Source: Artocarpus heterophyllus (Eukaryota > Streptophyta > Magnoliopsida > Rosales > Moraceae). From it: a DNA stretch of 64,000 bases. The first letter of the stretch is position 1, and each line of letters begins with the position of its first letter. The translations under genes were made by a program, and so were the position numbers. Positions 22,866-35,346 of the stretch are shown one piece after another. Below the pieces are notes generated by a model, which made no database searches, was not told the DNA's origin, and saw only the letters and a program-made list of their open reading frames with translations. Where the stretch lies: the NCBI GenBank assembly GCA_025403435.1, contig CM046333.1, forward strand, positions 18,997,770 through 19,061,769, read 5' to 3'.

Positions 22866-24898
22866 TGTTAGACATGTATGCTCTAAGGAGTAAAAATGTA
22901 ATACGTTTTTGGAGACATTTTTATCAATAAAGAATTTATTCGTTTATATATACCAAATATTGTCCTCTTTACGTTCATATTTGTTGAATGTATGATAAGC
23001 AAACAGTAGTCTGAGACTGTCAGTCTAAACCTTAAGAGTTGGGCATATGATGGGATGATTATGCGGTAGACACGACTCTTAAGGTGATGGTCTAAAATAT
23101 ATGATCCGCAATCGAGGGAATAAAGTTGGGCGCTTTATTCATGTAAAGATTGTTATGTTGTCTATATCCCTTTTGGGAGATGGTTTGTCTTGGCCATCGG
23201 AGTTGGACTCCGTGAATAGAAACATTGGCGCGTTGTCATAGGTGACGATGTGTTGGATCGGGACATAAAGTGAATTGATTTGGATTAATAATTCTGTCTT
23301 GGCAAATCGATTCACTTTAGACAATCATTTGTATTGTATCTTAATCCTGAGATGAATAATGGGCCCGTTGTCTCGATTTGTGTCTTTTGATGTACCAATG
23401 GGTGACTCCCACATCTCTATAGTGGCATGCATGCCGGTATGTTGGAGGCATGACTCTTGGTAGCGTAGACTTGTTATTCATAGATATGGAATCCATAGCT
23501 CCTCTTTAGGAGTAATGATATCCTCTTATATGCGTTGTCCTGTAATTGGAAAACTGGAGCGCTCAACCATTTGGATACATAGGTGTAACCGAATGGTATA
23601 CTATTTTTGGATGGTAAGTTTTCTAATGGTGAGACAATGGAACGTAAGATAAAAATAATCGGGAAGGTAAGACAGAACTTGTCCTTAAGCCGGTTATGGA
23701 TGATCATATGGGGATGCGATACACTATGATATGTCATGGAGACTTAGCTACACGAGCTTCGTAATTCTATAAAGTTCGAGAGTGCAGCTCCAAGCTTTTA
23801 GTGGAGTAGCGTTGGAGTTGATAATTGTGAAATGTATATCTGGGATATTGGGTTTCATAATTATCATGAGCTTGAGCTTTATAGGTCCATTTTGGTCCCC
23901 TTTGCTAACTCACAAAATCCTGTAACGACACGGCGTGCTTTTCCAATAATTGGTGACTTATGTCGGATTTATCAGATTGGTTTAAAATTTATAAGAATCA
24001 AATAATTCATGTCTGTTTATCGGTTGAATTAATTATGTAAGAAATTAGTTCAAGATGAACTTGTTGAATTATGGCGTTCGGATAATTCTTGTCTGTTTAT
24101 CGGTTGTTTTAATTTTGGACAATTAGAACAAGATAAACTTGTAGAATTATTGTGAATTGATTTATTTTCTTAGAGATTATCTTGATAAAGTTTGTTTTGA
24201 TCAGATATCTTTTCTATTGGGCTATTTGAATCAAAACTGAGACTTTATCCTTTAGAATCTCGGGTGGAAAATAAAAGATTCGCGGAGATTTTTTCTCGGC
24301 AGTTCAGCCTGCCTATCAGAAAGTTCGGCCTGCCGAACTGGCCAGTTTGGCCTGCCTATCACACAGTTCGGCATGCCGACCGCGACAGTTAAGATTACGC
24401 ATTTTTCACGCTTATCTTATCAGATATTGATCCGAACTTGATTCTGTTTCGATTTTTGAGACCTAATCTGATATGGACTGACCCCAAGGACCAATAGGTA
24501 TAAAAAGGGAGTGAGTCTAATGATTTACTCAGATCAATTTGAGAGATTAAGAGTGATACTCTTCTAGTGAGCATCTAAAAACTCCCTGAGAGCTTTTGTT
24601 CACAAATTACGAACACTAGCTTTGGGTTCTCTCTATTGGTTGGAAGGAGAGTCACCGGTGGAAGAGCTGTACGTGTGAGGCCACACTCACTCCGGTTGTG
24701 GATAGAGAATAGCAAAGAAGACCAGTTGGTTGAGGCTCTTCTGGAACGTTACTTCTCTACACAGGTCGCGGAGGTTCTTCGGCACACTGAGGTTAGTAAG
24801 ATCTGTTTAATTTATACATATAACATGTCAAACTTGTGTTTTGGAAAATACTCTGATGAAAAAATTTTAAAATTCCGCTGCGCACTTTGTTTCCAACA
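22866..24898 (+). mobile_element. Solo Ty1/copia LTR
   Basis: A complete 2033-bp LTR beginning TGTTAGACATGTATGC and ending TTTCCAACA, flanked by a perfect AATTT duplication (22861-22865 and 24899-24903). A TATAAAAAG box lies at 24499, preceded by a cluster of GTTCGGCCTGCCGA-like repeats at about 24295-24385. Orientation is opposite to the solo LTR 0.7 kb to the left. Confidence 0.92.
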
Positions 24899-25049
24899 AA
24901 TTTTTGATACAAAAAGGTAATAAATCATTAATAAAGAAAACTTAATCTTTAATAACTCATGAATATTATTCGACACATAAGTATATAATAAAGAATCTGT
25001 GATCACTTCAGAACTTGCAGTGCATGTGCTTGGTTTAATTAATTAATTA

Positions 25050-25245
25050 AAGTAAATTATTCTATTAGTCCTAAACTATTAATAAGATGACTCACTAGTG
25101 ATCGTTTTTTTAGATCAAATGACCCTGTAGTTTTTTTAGATCAAATGACCCCGAACTCAAAAAAAAAAGATGCAAAAGAACGAATTTATATAATGTCCAT
25201 TAATTTTTCCTCATTTGACAACACGTGCTTTGCACATGACTAAAT
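25050..25245 (+). repeat. Left terminal inverted repeat
   Basis: It pairs, with mismatches and small indels, with the reverse complement of 59580-59786. The segment AGATCAAATGACCC is locally duplicated here (about 25111 and 25138). Confidence 0.6.
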
Positions 25246-25587
25246 ATCTAGGGCATTTTAGCACAATAAAATTTTTTATTACACTTTAAATAAAAATTTT
25301 AACTAAATAAAACTAAAAATTGTAAGACAAAAACAATAACACAAACCTATTCAAAGAGTCTACAGCAGATGCCTCTCTTGCGACCCCTCGCTTCAGTGAC
25401 CCCCCCCAAACAATCACCCCCACCATGTATCTCTCTCCTCCGTTTCTCCTCCTCCTTCTTCTTTTTCTTCTTCTTCTTCTTCTCCTCCTCTCTCAGGCCA
25501 TGTTGCCTAACCCGTAGGTGCCTCCCCTCTTGTGTTGAATCCTTGGTAGCCAATTCTAGCTCCAAGAATGATGGCGGCAAAGACAAT
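25246..25587. other. Interior of the TIR element with (CTT)n tract
   Basis: A GC-richer stretch with a C run at about 25400 and a TCC/TTC pyrimidine tract at about 25440-25490. Open frames across it are low-complexity on both strands. It could be a captured host fragment, but no gene was recognised. Confidence 0.4.
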
Positions 25588-27909
25588 TGTAAAAGCCAAA
25601 GAAATTCAAAAATTAATAATATAATATTAAGGGTTTTTTCATTACTATGCCATTAAGTATTTAAGAAATTATAAGTTTAGAGATTATAAGTTTAAGTTTC
25701 TGTAAGAATTATGAGAAACGCTTATGAGAGAGCACAAAGATTTAAGTAAATGGTTGACTTTAGACAAGCTAATTCATTCTTAACGGTGCTAGTAGATCAG
25801 TCATGCGAACGATTACACCAGAAATGATCCATGCAATAAAGTCAAGGTTACTTGGATACCCGAACAATTTGTTAAGGGTTAACATTCGTTAAGTTACAGC
25901 TTAAAGTTTACGATTCAATAATTTGATTAAATTCAGTAATAGATAGTACCGTCAAGTGTTAAGAGAAACTATAAGAAATCAGTTTAAGGTTACAAACCTT
26001 CTACAATGCTTGATAAATTCAGAAGTTTAAATCACAATTTAGTCATGATTTATAGTTGTAGAATTTTCTCAATTAATGTTGTATTTAGAAAGTCTTAATC
26101 AAAATAAGAATTTAGTAATAAATAATGTTATAAATGCACAATTTTATGTACTTTATGTATGAAACATAAAACAAAATGAATATTATGATAGTATATTTGG
26201 ATAATTAAAATAATTATTCAGTATGCTAAATTAAGCTTTTATAATTCAATAACCTCATGTATAAGTCAAAGTAGTGACATTCATATGAATCTTGATTAGA
26301 ATATCTAAATTAAGATTAATTGATAAAAAGGAATTTCCAACTTTGTATCATTATACGAAATTCCTACATAATGCGAATCAAGATTAAGTAATCAACAGCT
26401 CAACACCATAATTCAAAAATGGTGAGTATAATATCTAAGAATGCAAAATTGATCTCAATTTCTATGAGATCACAAGATATAACAAGAATTTCAATAAAGC
26501 CATATGGATTTTTGAAAGTTCGAGAATTCAAATATTCCATACGTGTACAGTTAGATATTTATACACATTAGTAATCACGTAAAGTTGTTTATTATTATCA
26601 TCATCACAACAACAACAACAACAATAAAAAGAATGGTAATAGAGTCTACAGGCATTGCACGAGCCTTAAAGGCAATGTAATGTCACAAACGGATTAGTTT
26701 TAATTCCATATGGTGACTAAAGAAAGTTCAAAAGTATCCATTAAATGGATACAGACCATTAAAAACATTTTATAACAAGTAGTTTTGGTTTTACTATGAA
26801 TCACAAAGTCACGCTAATTTTAGAATTTGAATTAAATTGACTTATAGATAGTCAATTTATTAATTTATGAAAATTTTTATAAATTATGGTTATTATTTTT
26901 ATCATAAAAAATTGGAAGTTTGTAATACATTTTCATATTAAGTATGAAAATATAGCAGATAAAAGAAGAAATTTATAATGTGAAATATATGTTTTATTAA
27001 TAAATTGGCGTTATTAAATTTTAGAAATTATGAAAGATTATTTTGATCAGAGAAATTAAATTTCAATCTTTGATCAAGCTTTTAAAATACATAATATTGT
27101 TGTAAGAATAAATAAATAAATAAATAATGGCAAACATAGTTAATCACTAACTTTGAAGACAAAACAGTCAAGATTTAGCATTTCGGAATAAAGTCTTGAA
27201 AGCTAGAAAATAAGCTTGGATTCATGAAAATGAATTTATGACAGTATAGAGATGTTAGCAAGACAATAATGCAGTTATAATTTATTTACTTATTTTTAGA
27301 AAAACCAAGAATATTACGGTTTTAGGAATACAAGTACGAGTAAGGAAATTTCAAGGCTTACAGTTCAAATTTGATCGAACCATCATGACATAGTTTAGAT
27401 TGTGAAGACCATAATAATATTTATAAATATAATTGAAAAAAATCAGCTAATCATAAGCCCATTTTTTCATCCTCTACCCTTTCTCTTTCTCCTCCAACTC
27501 TAGTATAGATTTCAACGTCGATTTCCAACACCTCCTACACCAATGAATAGATCGCGATGAGATGAGTCCCACAATGTGTCATGCCGACCATGACTTCACC
27601 AGAGCAAGCTGCAACCATCGAACAAAGCTACAAAAAACCTATAACTTTCTGACAAGATTTCTTTCTTGTCCGATATCCGATCGATGTTATTTTTATTTCT
27701 ACACAACCACTGTGACGAGGAGAACATGATCCATGCCTCATCTCAACCCAATAGCCATCGATGTGCTCTACCTATGCCTATAGTCGAGCATCATCGTTAG
27801 CCACACCATTTTTTACAATATGAGTGATGATGATGGACATCTTTGGTTCCTTTCGAATCAGAGTAGTGCAAGGATCAAAATCCCCACCTCAATTGCATGC
27901 ATCTACCAA
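25588..27909 (+). repeat. Left part of the outer ~4.5-kb LTR
   Basis: AT-rich U3-like sequence followed from about 27470 by the pyrimidine-rich block CTCTTTCTCCTCCAACTC and a GC-richer leader-like region, the same layout as at 36770-37570. A CAA microsatellite lies at 26606-26625. No gene is present. Confidence 0.6.
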
Positions 27910-27914
27910 CGATT

Positions 27915-30138
27915 TGTAAGGACTAAAAAAATCCAAAAATTAATAAGTATGATTAAGTAATGATTTTTTTGTAATTACTCTGTTAAGTATTTGAAAAAAT
28001 ACAAGTTTAGACATTATAAACACGTAAATTTCTAAGGTCTTAATAGCTACAAGGGCTTTAGAAATAAATAATGTTATAAATGCACAAATTTATGTGCTTT
28101 ATTTATGAGACACATCACAACATTATGTTATGATAGCACATTAAAATAATTATATAATGTGCTAAACTAAAAGTTTATGATTCATTAATTTCATGCATGA
28201 GCCATAGTGGTGACAATTATAAGAATCTCAATTTAAAATATTTAAATTAAGATTATGTGATAAAACTGAAATTTCCCAACTTACTATGATTATATAGAAA
28301 TTCTTATATGATATCAGCTCAGTAAGAGATTAGAGCTTATAAAATTTTTTTTTTACAAAACAAGAATTTTACAGTTCTAAAGAGTACAATTATGTGTACA
28401 AAAGTTTCAAGTTTGTGGATCAAGGATTTGATCAACCCAATTATGACAAGTATAGACTTCAAAGACCAGCGATAGTATCTATAAATACTTGAAAATGTAG
28501 TTAAAAAAAGGAAAGAAATTGCACAAAAAATAGCTTTTTCTCTCTCCACATTTTCTCTCTCCTCCAACTCCAATCAAGATTTTGGCGTCCGTTTTTGACA
28601 TCTCCTATACCAACGAAAAGCTCTCAATGAGTTAGTTCCAATGAGCTGTCGTGCTGCCCATAACACCGCTGGAGGAAGCCACATGCATCGGTCAAAGAGG
28701 CTGAAAAACCCACATTTTTTTGGTGAGATATCTTCATCGTTCGACCACTGATCGACACGATCTTGGTGTCTACAGATTCAGATCGATGAGAGGAACAAGA
28801 TGGTACTAGCTTCACCATTCAACTCTAGCTAGATAGGCCTGACGGAGCTACCATGTCTCCACTGTCATGCCACCTTTGGAACCACTGCCACCGCTCGACT
28901 CAGACGGTAATGAGGAGTGAGAACCCCTACCTAATTGTACCCTTGTTTGGCTGCACACTAGAGTTTGGGATCCAACGCTGTCAACCACCATGGCAGCTAC
29001 CATTGCCGCCATTTCTGACCCCGTAGCCCTGAATTGATTTGGGGAAAAGACTTAGAGGATCACGAAGAGAGTAATCCCTTAACCAATTTTGTGAAAACCC
29101 CATCGGAGGACCATGATTGGTCTTCCTGTTTGTGCGCCACTGCGAGGCCTATGGGACCACTGTTATAGATGGTGATGAAGTGCACCACTATCATCATCAT
29201 GCTCAGACAGCCATGGGGAATGAAACCCCCAGGCCAATTTGGCCGAAACACCATGGAAAATTTAGGATCAAAGCCACCTGTTATGGCCAAGAAACCCGTC
29301 TTTGATCTAGGTAGTTAGAGGACAAATTGGGAAAAATTATCCACACTAGTCAACTCAGAAGGCCCAACACAGGTGGGAGTCGAGATTTTAGCTCAATTTG
29401 GTCACCGGAGCCGTTGGACGCACTGTCGCGAATGGCCAGCCTCGGTGACCTCGGGTTTTGGTGATCCCGACCTCTGATTGACGATCTGAGACCACCTCTC
29501 GACTCCTTTTGATGCTCTAGACGCGATGGTGCCCTCCATTCGGGCTAATTCCACTCCGATGAGAATCATTTGGTACTAACTGCACGTGGATCGAGGCTAC
29601 TTAAACTACAATAATGGAGTCTAGAATGACGTTTTCAGCAATGTATGATCTCCAAGAAGCATTCCTAGCCATTCATGGTCGCTCGAGGAGTCCTACAGAG
29701 GATGCTTCATGGACTATAGATACAATGAGATACAACTGGACATGCTCAACTTAGAGTTCAGGTAAGTAGGAATCTCGCTTGCAGTAATGGCCTTTAAATA
29801 AAATGTTTTAAATGTTTTCAGAAAAATTTATGAAAATGCATGATCAGTGGATTATCACATTGTGTATATTATGATGTGTTGTTATGTTATGATAGTTTGA
29901 ATTATTATGTTATGATATGCTATGTTATGTGTTGGTATAATCATCTTAAGTAATGAACATAGAATTGATTTACAATGTATTTGCAATAATTATGTTTAAA
30001 GTATGTTTGCATTTTGTTAATGCATAATGTTTTATAGCTTAAATTATAAGTTTTATATTACATTTGTTATGCAATAAGTTTTAGAGTACAAGTTATGATT
30101 TACAAATAAGTTTGCATATGAACTGAAGGCATTCGATA
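27915..30138 (+). repeat. 5' LTR of the LARD-like element, first part
   Basis: It aligns along its length with 51948-54170. A TATAAATA box sits at 28480-28487, in the same position as 52507-52514 in the 3' LTR. About 16 differences were hand-counted over the first ~140 aligned bases of the two LTRs, mostly transitions. Sequence breaks at GATA|TG where the copia element entered. Confidence 0.8.
28480..28487 (+). promoter_or_regulatory. LTR TATA box
   Basis: TATAAATA followed after about 40 bases by an A-rich and then pyrimidine-rich segment. The same box occurs at 36712 and 52507 in related LTRs, so it is a conserved promoter element rather than a chance match. Confidence 0.6.
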
Positions 30139-32169
30139 TGTTAGACATATATGCCCTAAGGAGTAAAAATGTAATAAGTTTTTGGAGACATTTTTATCAA
30201 TAAAGAATTTATTTATTGTTTATATACCAAATCTTGTCCTCTTTATGCTCATATTTGTTGAATGTATGTTAAGTAAACAAAAGTCTGAGACTGTCAGTCT
30301 AAACCTTTAAGGATTGGGCATATGATGGACAGATTATGTAGAAGATACGATTCTTAAAGTGACGGTCTAAATCATAAGATCCGCAATCAAATGAATAAAG
30401 TTGGACGCTTTATTCATTTAAAGATTGTTATATTGTCTATATCCCTTTTGGGAGATGGTTTGTCTTGACCATTGAGGTGGACTCCTAAATAGAAACATTG
30501 GCACGTTGTCATAGGTAACGATGTATTGGATCAGGACATAAAGTAAATTGATTTGGATTAATAATTCTATCTCAGCAAATTGATTCACTTTAGACAATCA
30601 TTTGTATTGTATCTTAATCCCGAGATGAATAGTGGGCCTGTTGTCTTGACTTGTGTCTTTTGATATACCAAAGGGTGACACCCACATCTTAATAGTGGTA
30701 TGTATGTCGGTACATTGGAGGCATGACTCTTGATAGCGTAGACCTGTTATTCATAGATATGGAATCCATAGCTCCTCTTTAGGAGTAGTGATATCCTCTT
30801 ATATGCGTTATCCTGTAATTGGAAAACTAGAGCACTTAACCATTTGGATACATAGGTGTAACCGAATGATATACTATCTTTGGATGGTAAGTTTTTCGAT
30901 GGTGAGATAATAGAACGTAAGATAAAAATAATCGAGAAGGTAAGACAAAACTTGTCCTTAAGCCGGTTATGGATAATCCTATAGGGATACGATACACTAT
31001 GATATGTCATGGAGACTTAGCTATACAGGCTTTGTAATTCTATGTAGTTCAAGAGTGCAGCTCCAAGCTTTTAGTGGAGTAGCGTTGGAGTTGATAATTA
31101 TGAAATGTATATCTGGGATATTGGGTTTCATAATTATCAAGAGCTTGAACTATATAGGTCCATTTGGTCTCCTTTGCTAGCTCACAACATCCTGTAACGA
31201 TATGACGTGCTTTTCCAATAATTGGTGACTTATGTCAGATTTATTAGATTGGTTGAAATTCAAAAGAATCAAATAATTCATGTCTGTTTATCAGTTGAAT
31301 TAATTTTGTAATAAAATTAATTCAAGATAAACTTGTTGAATTATTAGGATCTGATAATTCTTATTTATTTATCGGTTGATTTAATTTTTGAATAAATTAG
31401 ATCAAGATAAACTTGTAGAATTATTAGGAATTCATTTATTTTCCTAGAGATTATCTAGATAAAGTTGTTTTGATTAGATAACTTCTCTATTAGGTTATTT
31501 TAATTAAAACTGAGACTTTATCCTATAGAATATTTGGTGAAAAATAAAAGATTTGCTGAGATCTTTATGAATAGTTTGACATGTTGATCCTCAAGTTTGG
31601 CCTGCTGATGGGGCAAGTTCGGCTTATTGATTAGGCAGATCGGCTTGTCAATGCGCGAAAAAAAGATTACGCGTTTTCACGCGAATTTCATTAGATATTG
31701 ATCCGAATTTGATTTTGATTCGAATTTTTGAGACCTTATCTGATAAGGACTAACCCTAGACCCAACCTCTATAAATAGAGAGTAAGTCTCATAAGTTATT
31801 AAGATCAATTGAGATATTAAGAGTGATACTCTGCTGGTGAGAATTTGAAACTCACTGAGAGCTCTTGTTCACAAATCACGAACACTAGCTTTGGGTTCTC
31901 TCAATTGGTTGGAAGGAGAGTCACTTGGAGGAAGAGCTGTACGTGTGAGCCCATACTCACTCCGATCGTGGATAAAGAGTAGCAAAGAAGACTAATTGGT
32001 TGAGGCTCTTCTAGAATGTTACTTCTCTTCACAGATTGTGGGAGTTCTTCGGCATTCAAAGGTTAGTAAGATCCGGTTAATTTATGCATATAGCATGTCA
32101 AATTTGTGTTTTAAAAAATACTCTGATATAAAATTTTTTAAAATTCCGCTGTGTACTATGTTTCTAACA
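30139..32169 (+). repeat. 5' LTR of the copia element
   Basis: 2031 bp from TGTTAGACAT to TTTCTAACA. It matches the 3' LTR (43722-45729) throughout. A hand count gave about 27 differences in the first ~320 bases, nearly all transitions. A TATA box is at 31770. Confidence 0.92.
31770..31778 (+). promoter_or_regulatory. copia LTR TATA box
   Basis: TATAAATAG, conserved at 45331 (3' LTR), as TATAAAAAG at 24499, and reversed at 20569 and 721. Transcription would start a few tens of bases downstream and run into the internal region. Confidence 0.65.
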
Positions 32170-32171
32170 AT

Positions 32172-32183
32172 TGGTATCAGAGC
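32172..32183 (+). other. Primer binding site (initiator-Met tRNA)
   Basis: TGGTATCAGAGC begins two bases after the 5' LTR. It is complementary to the 3' end of plant initiator-methionine tRNA, the usual minus-strand primer of copia and many Ty3 elements. Confidence 0.92.
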
Positions 32184-33202
32184 CATAGTTTTTACATAAA
32201 TTTACGAGTTTGTGATCATACTATATGTATAAATTTTGTGTTCTTAATCTCTCCTATGCTTGAATTTTATTTTATAGAGAGTTGGCACTCTAGGTTTCTA
32301 TATAATTTTATGTTGTCATAGATTATGTGGTGAATGTTTATTAATTAATTATGATTGATTAAATGGTTATTTAATTAATTATTTATTAATTAATTTTTAC
32401 CGGTTATCATTCCTTAGAGGTTAGAATCAATAATATGTTGCGATTATTCTCTTGTAATCTTTGTTTTCTATTCTCTAGGGTGGAACCATAATATTACGGT
32501 TATTATTATTTTGCTTGTAGCTTTGCTTGATTGCTTTTCTTGTTTGCGTTATAATATGATTTGCCATGTATATTGATTGCATGTCATATAAAATAGGGAG
32601 TGCCGTGCATATTAAAATTGTTCATGCATGTTCTTAAAATAAAACCTTGATTTCAAAAGATTGAGTGGGAGAAGGTTTTCGAAGAGAGGACCTATGGCCT
32701 TCATCGTTGGTCCATAGGAAGGACATGGTGGTCCCGACCCCTAGGAAGGGATTTCTATCATATACCAGATTGAATCTCTGAGAGGATAAGGTATTTTAGC
32801 ATAATTCATGGTTGCAGACCCCTAGGTGGTGATTATAAATCATGGATAAAATATTGAAACGATGGTTATACACTCATGTTAATTTTATTATTAACCTCCC
32901 CTAGGAGCTCTGTTAATAGAATTAATGGCCAAAGAAATGATTATTAACATATGCTGGATCATACGGGTCTTGGTTGGCATATATTAATCAGGAGGGGATC
33001 CGTGTTCCTGGTTGAATTTGGCATGACTCCCCTAGGAGCTTGTTGAATTCTGAGTTGGAAATTATCATTGTAAGGTTATGATATTTTCAAGGTTTTAACA
33101 CAAAAACAGATTTGTATGTTTTTACATGATTGTGTTATCTTACTCCATTATTATGATATGTTTGCTTATGTTTGGTATATGATTCTTTATTGTAGATTAA
33201 AA
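32184..33202 (+). other. Untranslated leader with repeated CCCCTAGG motif
   Basis: About 1 kb between the primer binding site and the probable gag start. CCCCTAGG occurs at 32738, 32819, 32898 and 33029, each in a somewhat similar context. The leader would be the place for packaging and dimerisation signals; that role is an inference. Confidence 0.55.
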
Positions 33203-34191
33203 ATGTCTAAAAACGCTTTATCTTTGATACTTGACAAAAACCTATTAATTAGAGAGAATTATAATGATTGGAAACGAAACCTGGATATCATCCTCTCCTT
33301 TGAGAAACTAAAATTTGTGCTGACAACCCCTTGTCCTCCCAAACCTACGATAGATTCCACTAATGAGCAATTCCAAGCGTACGATCGTTGGAAAGATGCA
33401 AATGATCAGGCCTACTGCTATGTTATGGTTAGCATGAATAACGTGCTACAGGCTCAACATGAAGATTATAAGACTGCAAAGCAGATGTTGGGTAATCTTG
33501 AAGACATGTTTGGAGACCAGGCCATAACAAAGCGGCAAGGGGCACTTTAGAAACTCTTGAACTGTAAGCAGAGACCAGGGACATCTGTAAAGGAGCACAT
33601 GATGTTGGTCATGGGTTACCTCGCTGAGGCTCAAACCAATGGAGCTAACATCGATGTTGAAACTCAGATAACTATGGTCTTTGAGACTCTGTCAAATGAA
33701 TTTATTCTATTTAGAGCTACATTTAATTTGAGCAATAGGTACGATATGACCTTAACAGAATTGATGAAACAGTTACAGGAGTTTGAACTGCTGATCAAGG
33801 AGTCTCCTACGGGTGGAGAGGCCAACATGGTTGCTGCTTTTGGTTCCAATCCCAACTCTTGAAATCATAGGAAGCAATGGGTGAAGAATGGGAAGTCTTC
33901 TATTCTTGCTAGCACCAAGAGCAAGAAAAAGAAGAAGAAGAACCTGAAGAAGCTTAAGTGCTTCTTCTGCGGGAAGATCGGGCACATATAGAAGCATTGC
34001 AAGGACTTCCTTTCTAAAGGAGGTAGGTGTGATCTTTTGTATTTAGAAACTTGTTTGGTTGAGGAATCCAGTGACATTTAGGTCATAGATTCCGGTGCAA
34101 CTAATCATGTTTGTGTTTCTCTGCAGGGGTTCAAAGAATTGAGAAGTCTGCTACATGAAGAATTCACGCTTCAAATAGGCGATGAAACTTA
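33203..34191 (+). pseudogene. copia gag, first copy, with protease start
   Basis: The probable start at 33203 (MSKNALSLILDKNLLIREN) begins the gag of a copia element; an in-frame ATG 29 codons upstream exists but lies outside the conserved region. Downstream are YDRWKDANDQA and an EHMMLVMGYL segment. The zinc knuckle CFFCGKIGHI is followed by a stop where the family has Lys, before KHC, and then comes the protease motif VIDSGATNH. Stops occur at 33548, after 33860, in the knuckle and before VIDSG. Gag would form the particle. The end of this copy passes into a second, tandem copy of gag. Confidence 0.8.
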
Positions 34192-35099
34192 GATATCGTC
34201 CTCTATTTTGAGAAACTAAAATTTGTGCGGACAACCCTTTGTCCTCCCGAACCTACGAGAGATTCCACTAATGAGCAATTTCAAGCGTATGATCGTTGGA
34301 AAGATGCAAATGATCAGGCTCGCTGCTATGTTATGGCTAGCATGAATAACGTGCTGCAGGCTGAACATGAAGATTATTAGACTGCAAAGCAGATCTTGGA
34401 TAATGTTGAAGACATGTTTCGAGGCTGGGCCATAACAAAGCGGCAAGGGGCCCTTCGAAAACTCTTGAACTGTAAACAAAGATCAGGGACGTCTGAAAAG
34501 GAGCATATGATGTTGGTCATGGGTTACCTCGTTGACGCTCAAACCAATGGAGCCGATATCGATGCTGAAACTCATATTACTAGGGTCTTTGAGACTCTGT
34601 CAAAGGAATTTATTCCGTTTAGAGCTACATGTAATTTAAGCAATAGATGGGATATGACCTTGACGGAATTAATGAAACAGTTACAACAGTTCGAACTGCT
34701 AGTCAGGGAGTCTCCTGCGGGTAGAGAGGCCAATATGGTAGCTACTTCTGGTTCCAATTTCAATTCTGGGAATGGAAAGAAACAATAGGCCAAGAACGAG
34801 AAGTCTTATATTCCTGCTAGCACCAAGAGCAAGAAAAAGAAGAAAAAGAACCTAAAGAAGCTTAAGTGCTTCTTCTGTGGGAAGATCAGGCACATAAAGA
34901 AGCATTGCAAGGACTTCCTTTCTAAAGGAGGTAGGTGTGATCTTCTGTATTTTGAAACTTGTTTGGTTGAGGAATCTAGTGACATTTGGGTCATAGATTC
35001 CGGTGCAACTAATCACATTTATGTTTCTTCGCAGGGGTTCAAAGAAACGAGAAGTCTGCTACATGAAGACTTCACGCTTTGGATAGGCGATAGATCCTT
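33284..35099 (+). repeat. 908-bp tandem duplication of gag-protease start
   Basis: Units 33284-34191 and 34192-35099 align end to end with scattered substitutions and separate sets of stop codons. The offset is 908 at several checked points, for example GAGCAATT at 33365 and 34273. Confidence 0.9.
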
Positions 35100-35346
35100 G
35101 GTCTTAGAGGAAGCAGTAGGAGACGTCCATCTTTATTTTGATACTTATAGGAATTTAATTTTACAAGATTGTTTTTATGTTCCTAAATTTAAAAGGAATT
35201 TAATTTCTGTAGCTTGTTTATTTAAAGACTCCTATTTGGTTTCTTTTAATGATAAAGTGGTGATTCGTAAAAACAAATATTTTATCTGTTCTATATGGAA
35301 GCAAAATAATCTATATTTTATCAAACCTAAGATGGACTTACTGCTT
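34192..35346 (+). pseudogene. copia gag, second copy, and protease
   Basis: The sequence from 34192 repeats that from 33284 at a constant 908-bp offset: gag body, lysine-rich segment, zinc knuckle CFFCGKIRHIKKHC (Gly changed to Arg) and protease active site VIDSGATNH near 34996. This copy continues past the repeat into the protease body with GDVHLYFDTYRNLILQDCF and YVPKFKRNLISVA. Stops at 34378 and 34786 break it. The protease would mature the polyprotein. At 35347 the frame is cut by a solo LTR. Confidence 0.85.

Noticed and set aside
25347..25656. Frames on both strands with Phe/Ser or Lys/Glu runs
   Set aside because: Produced by the TTC/GAA tract; no domain, and one side runs into LTR sequence.
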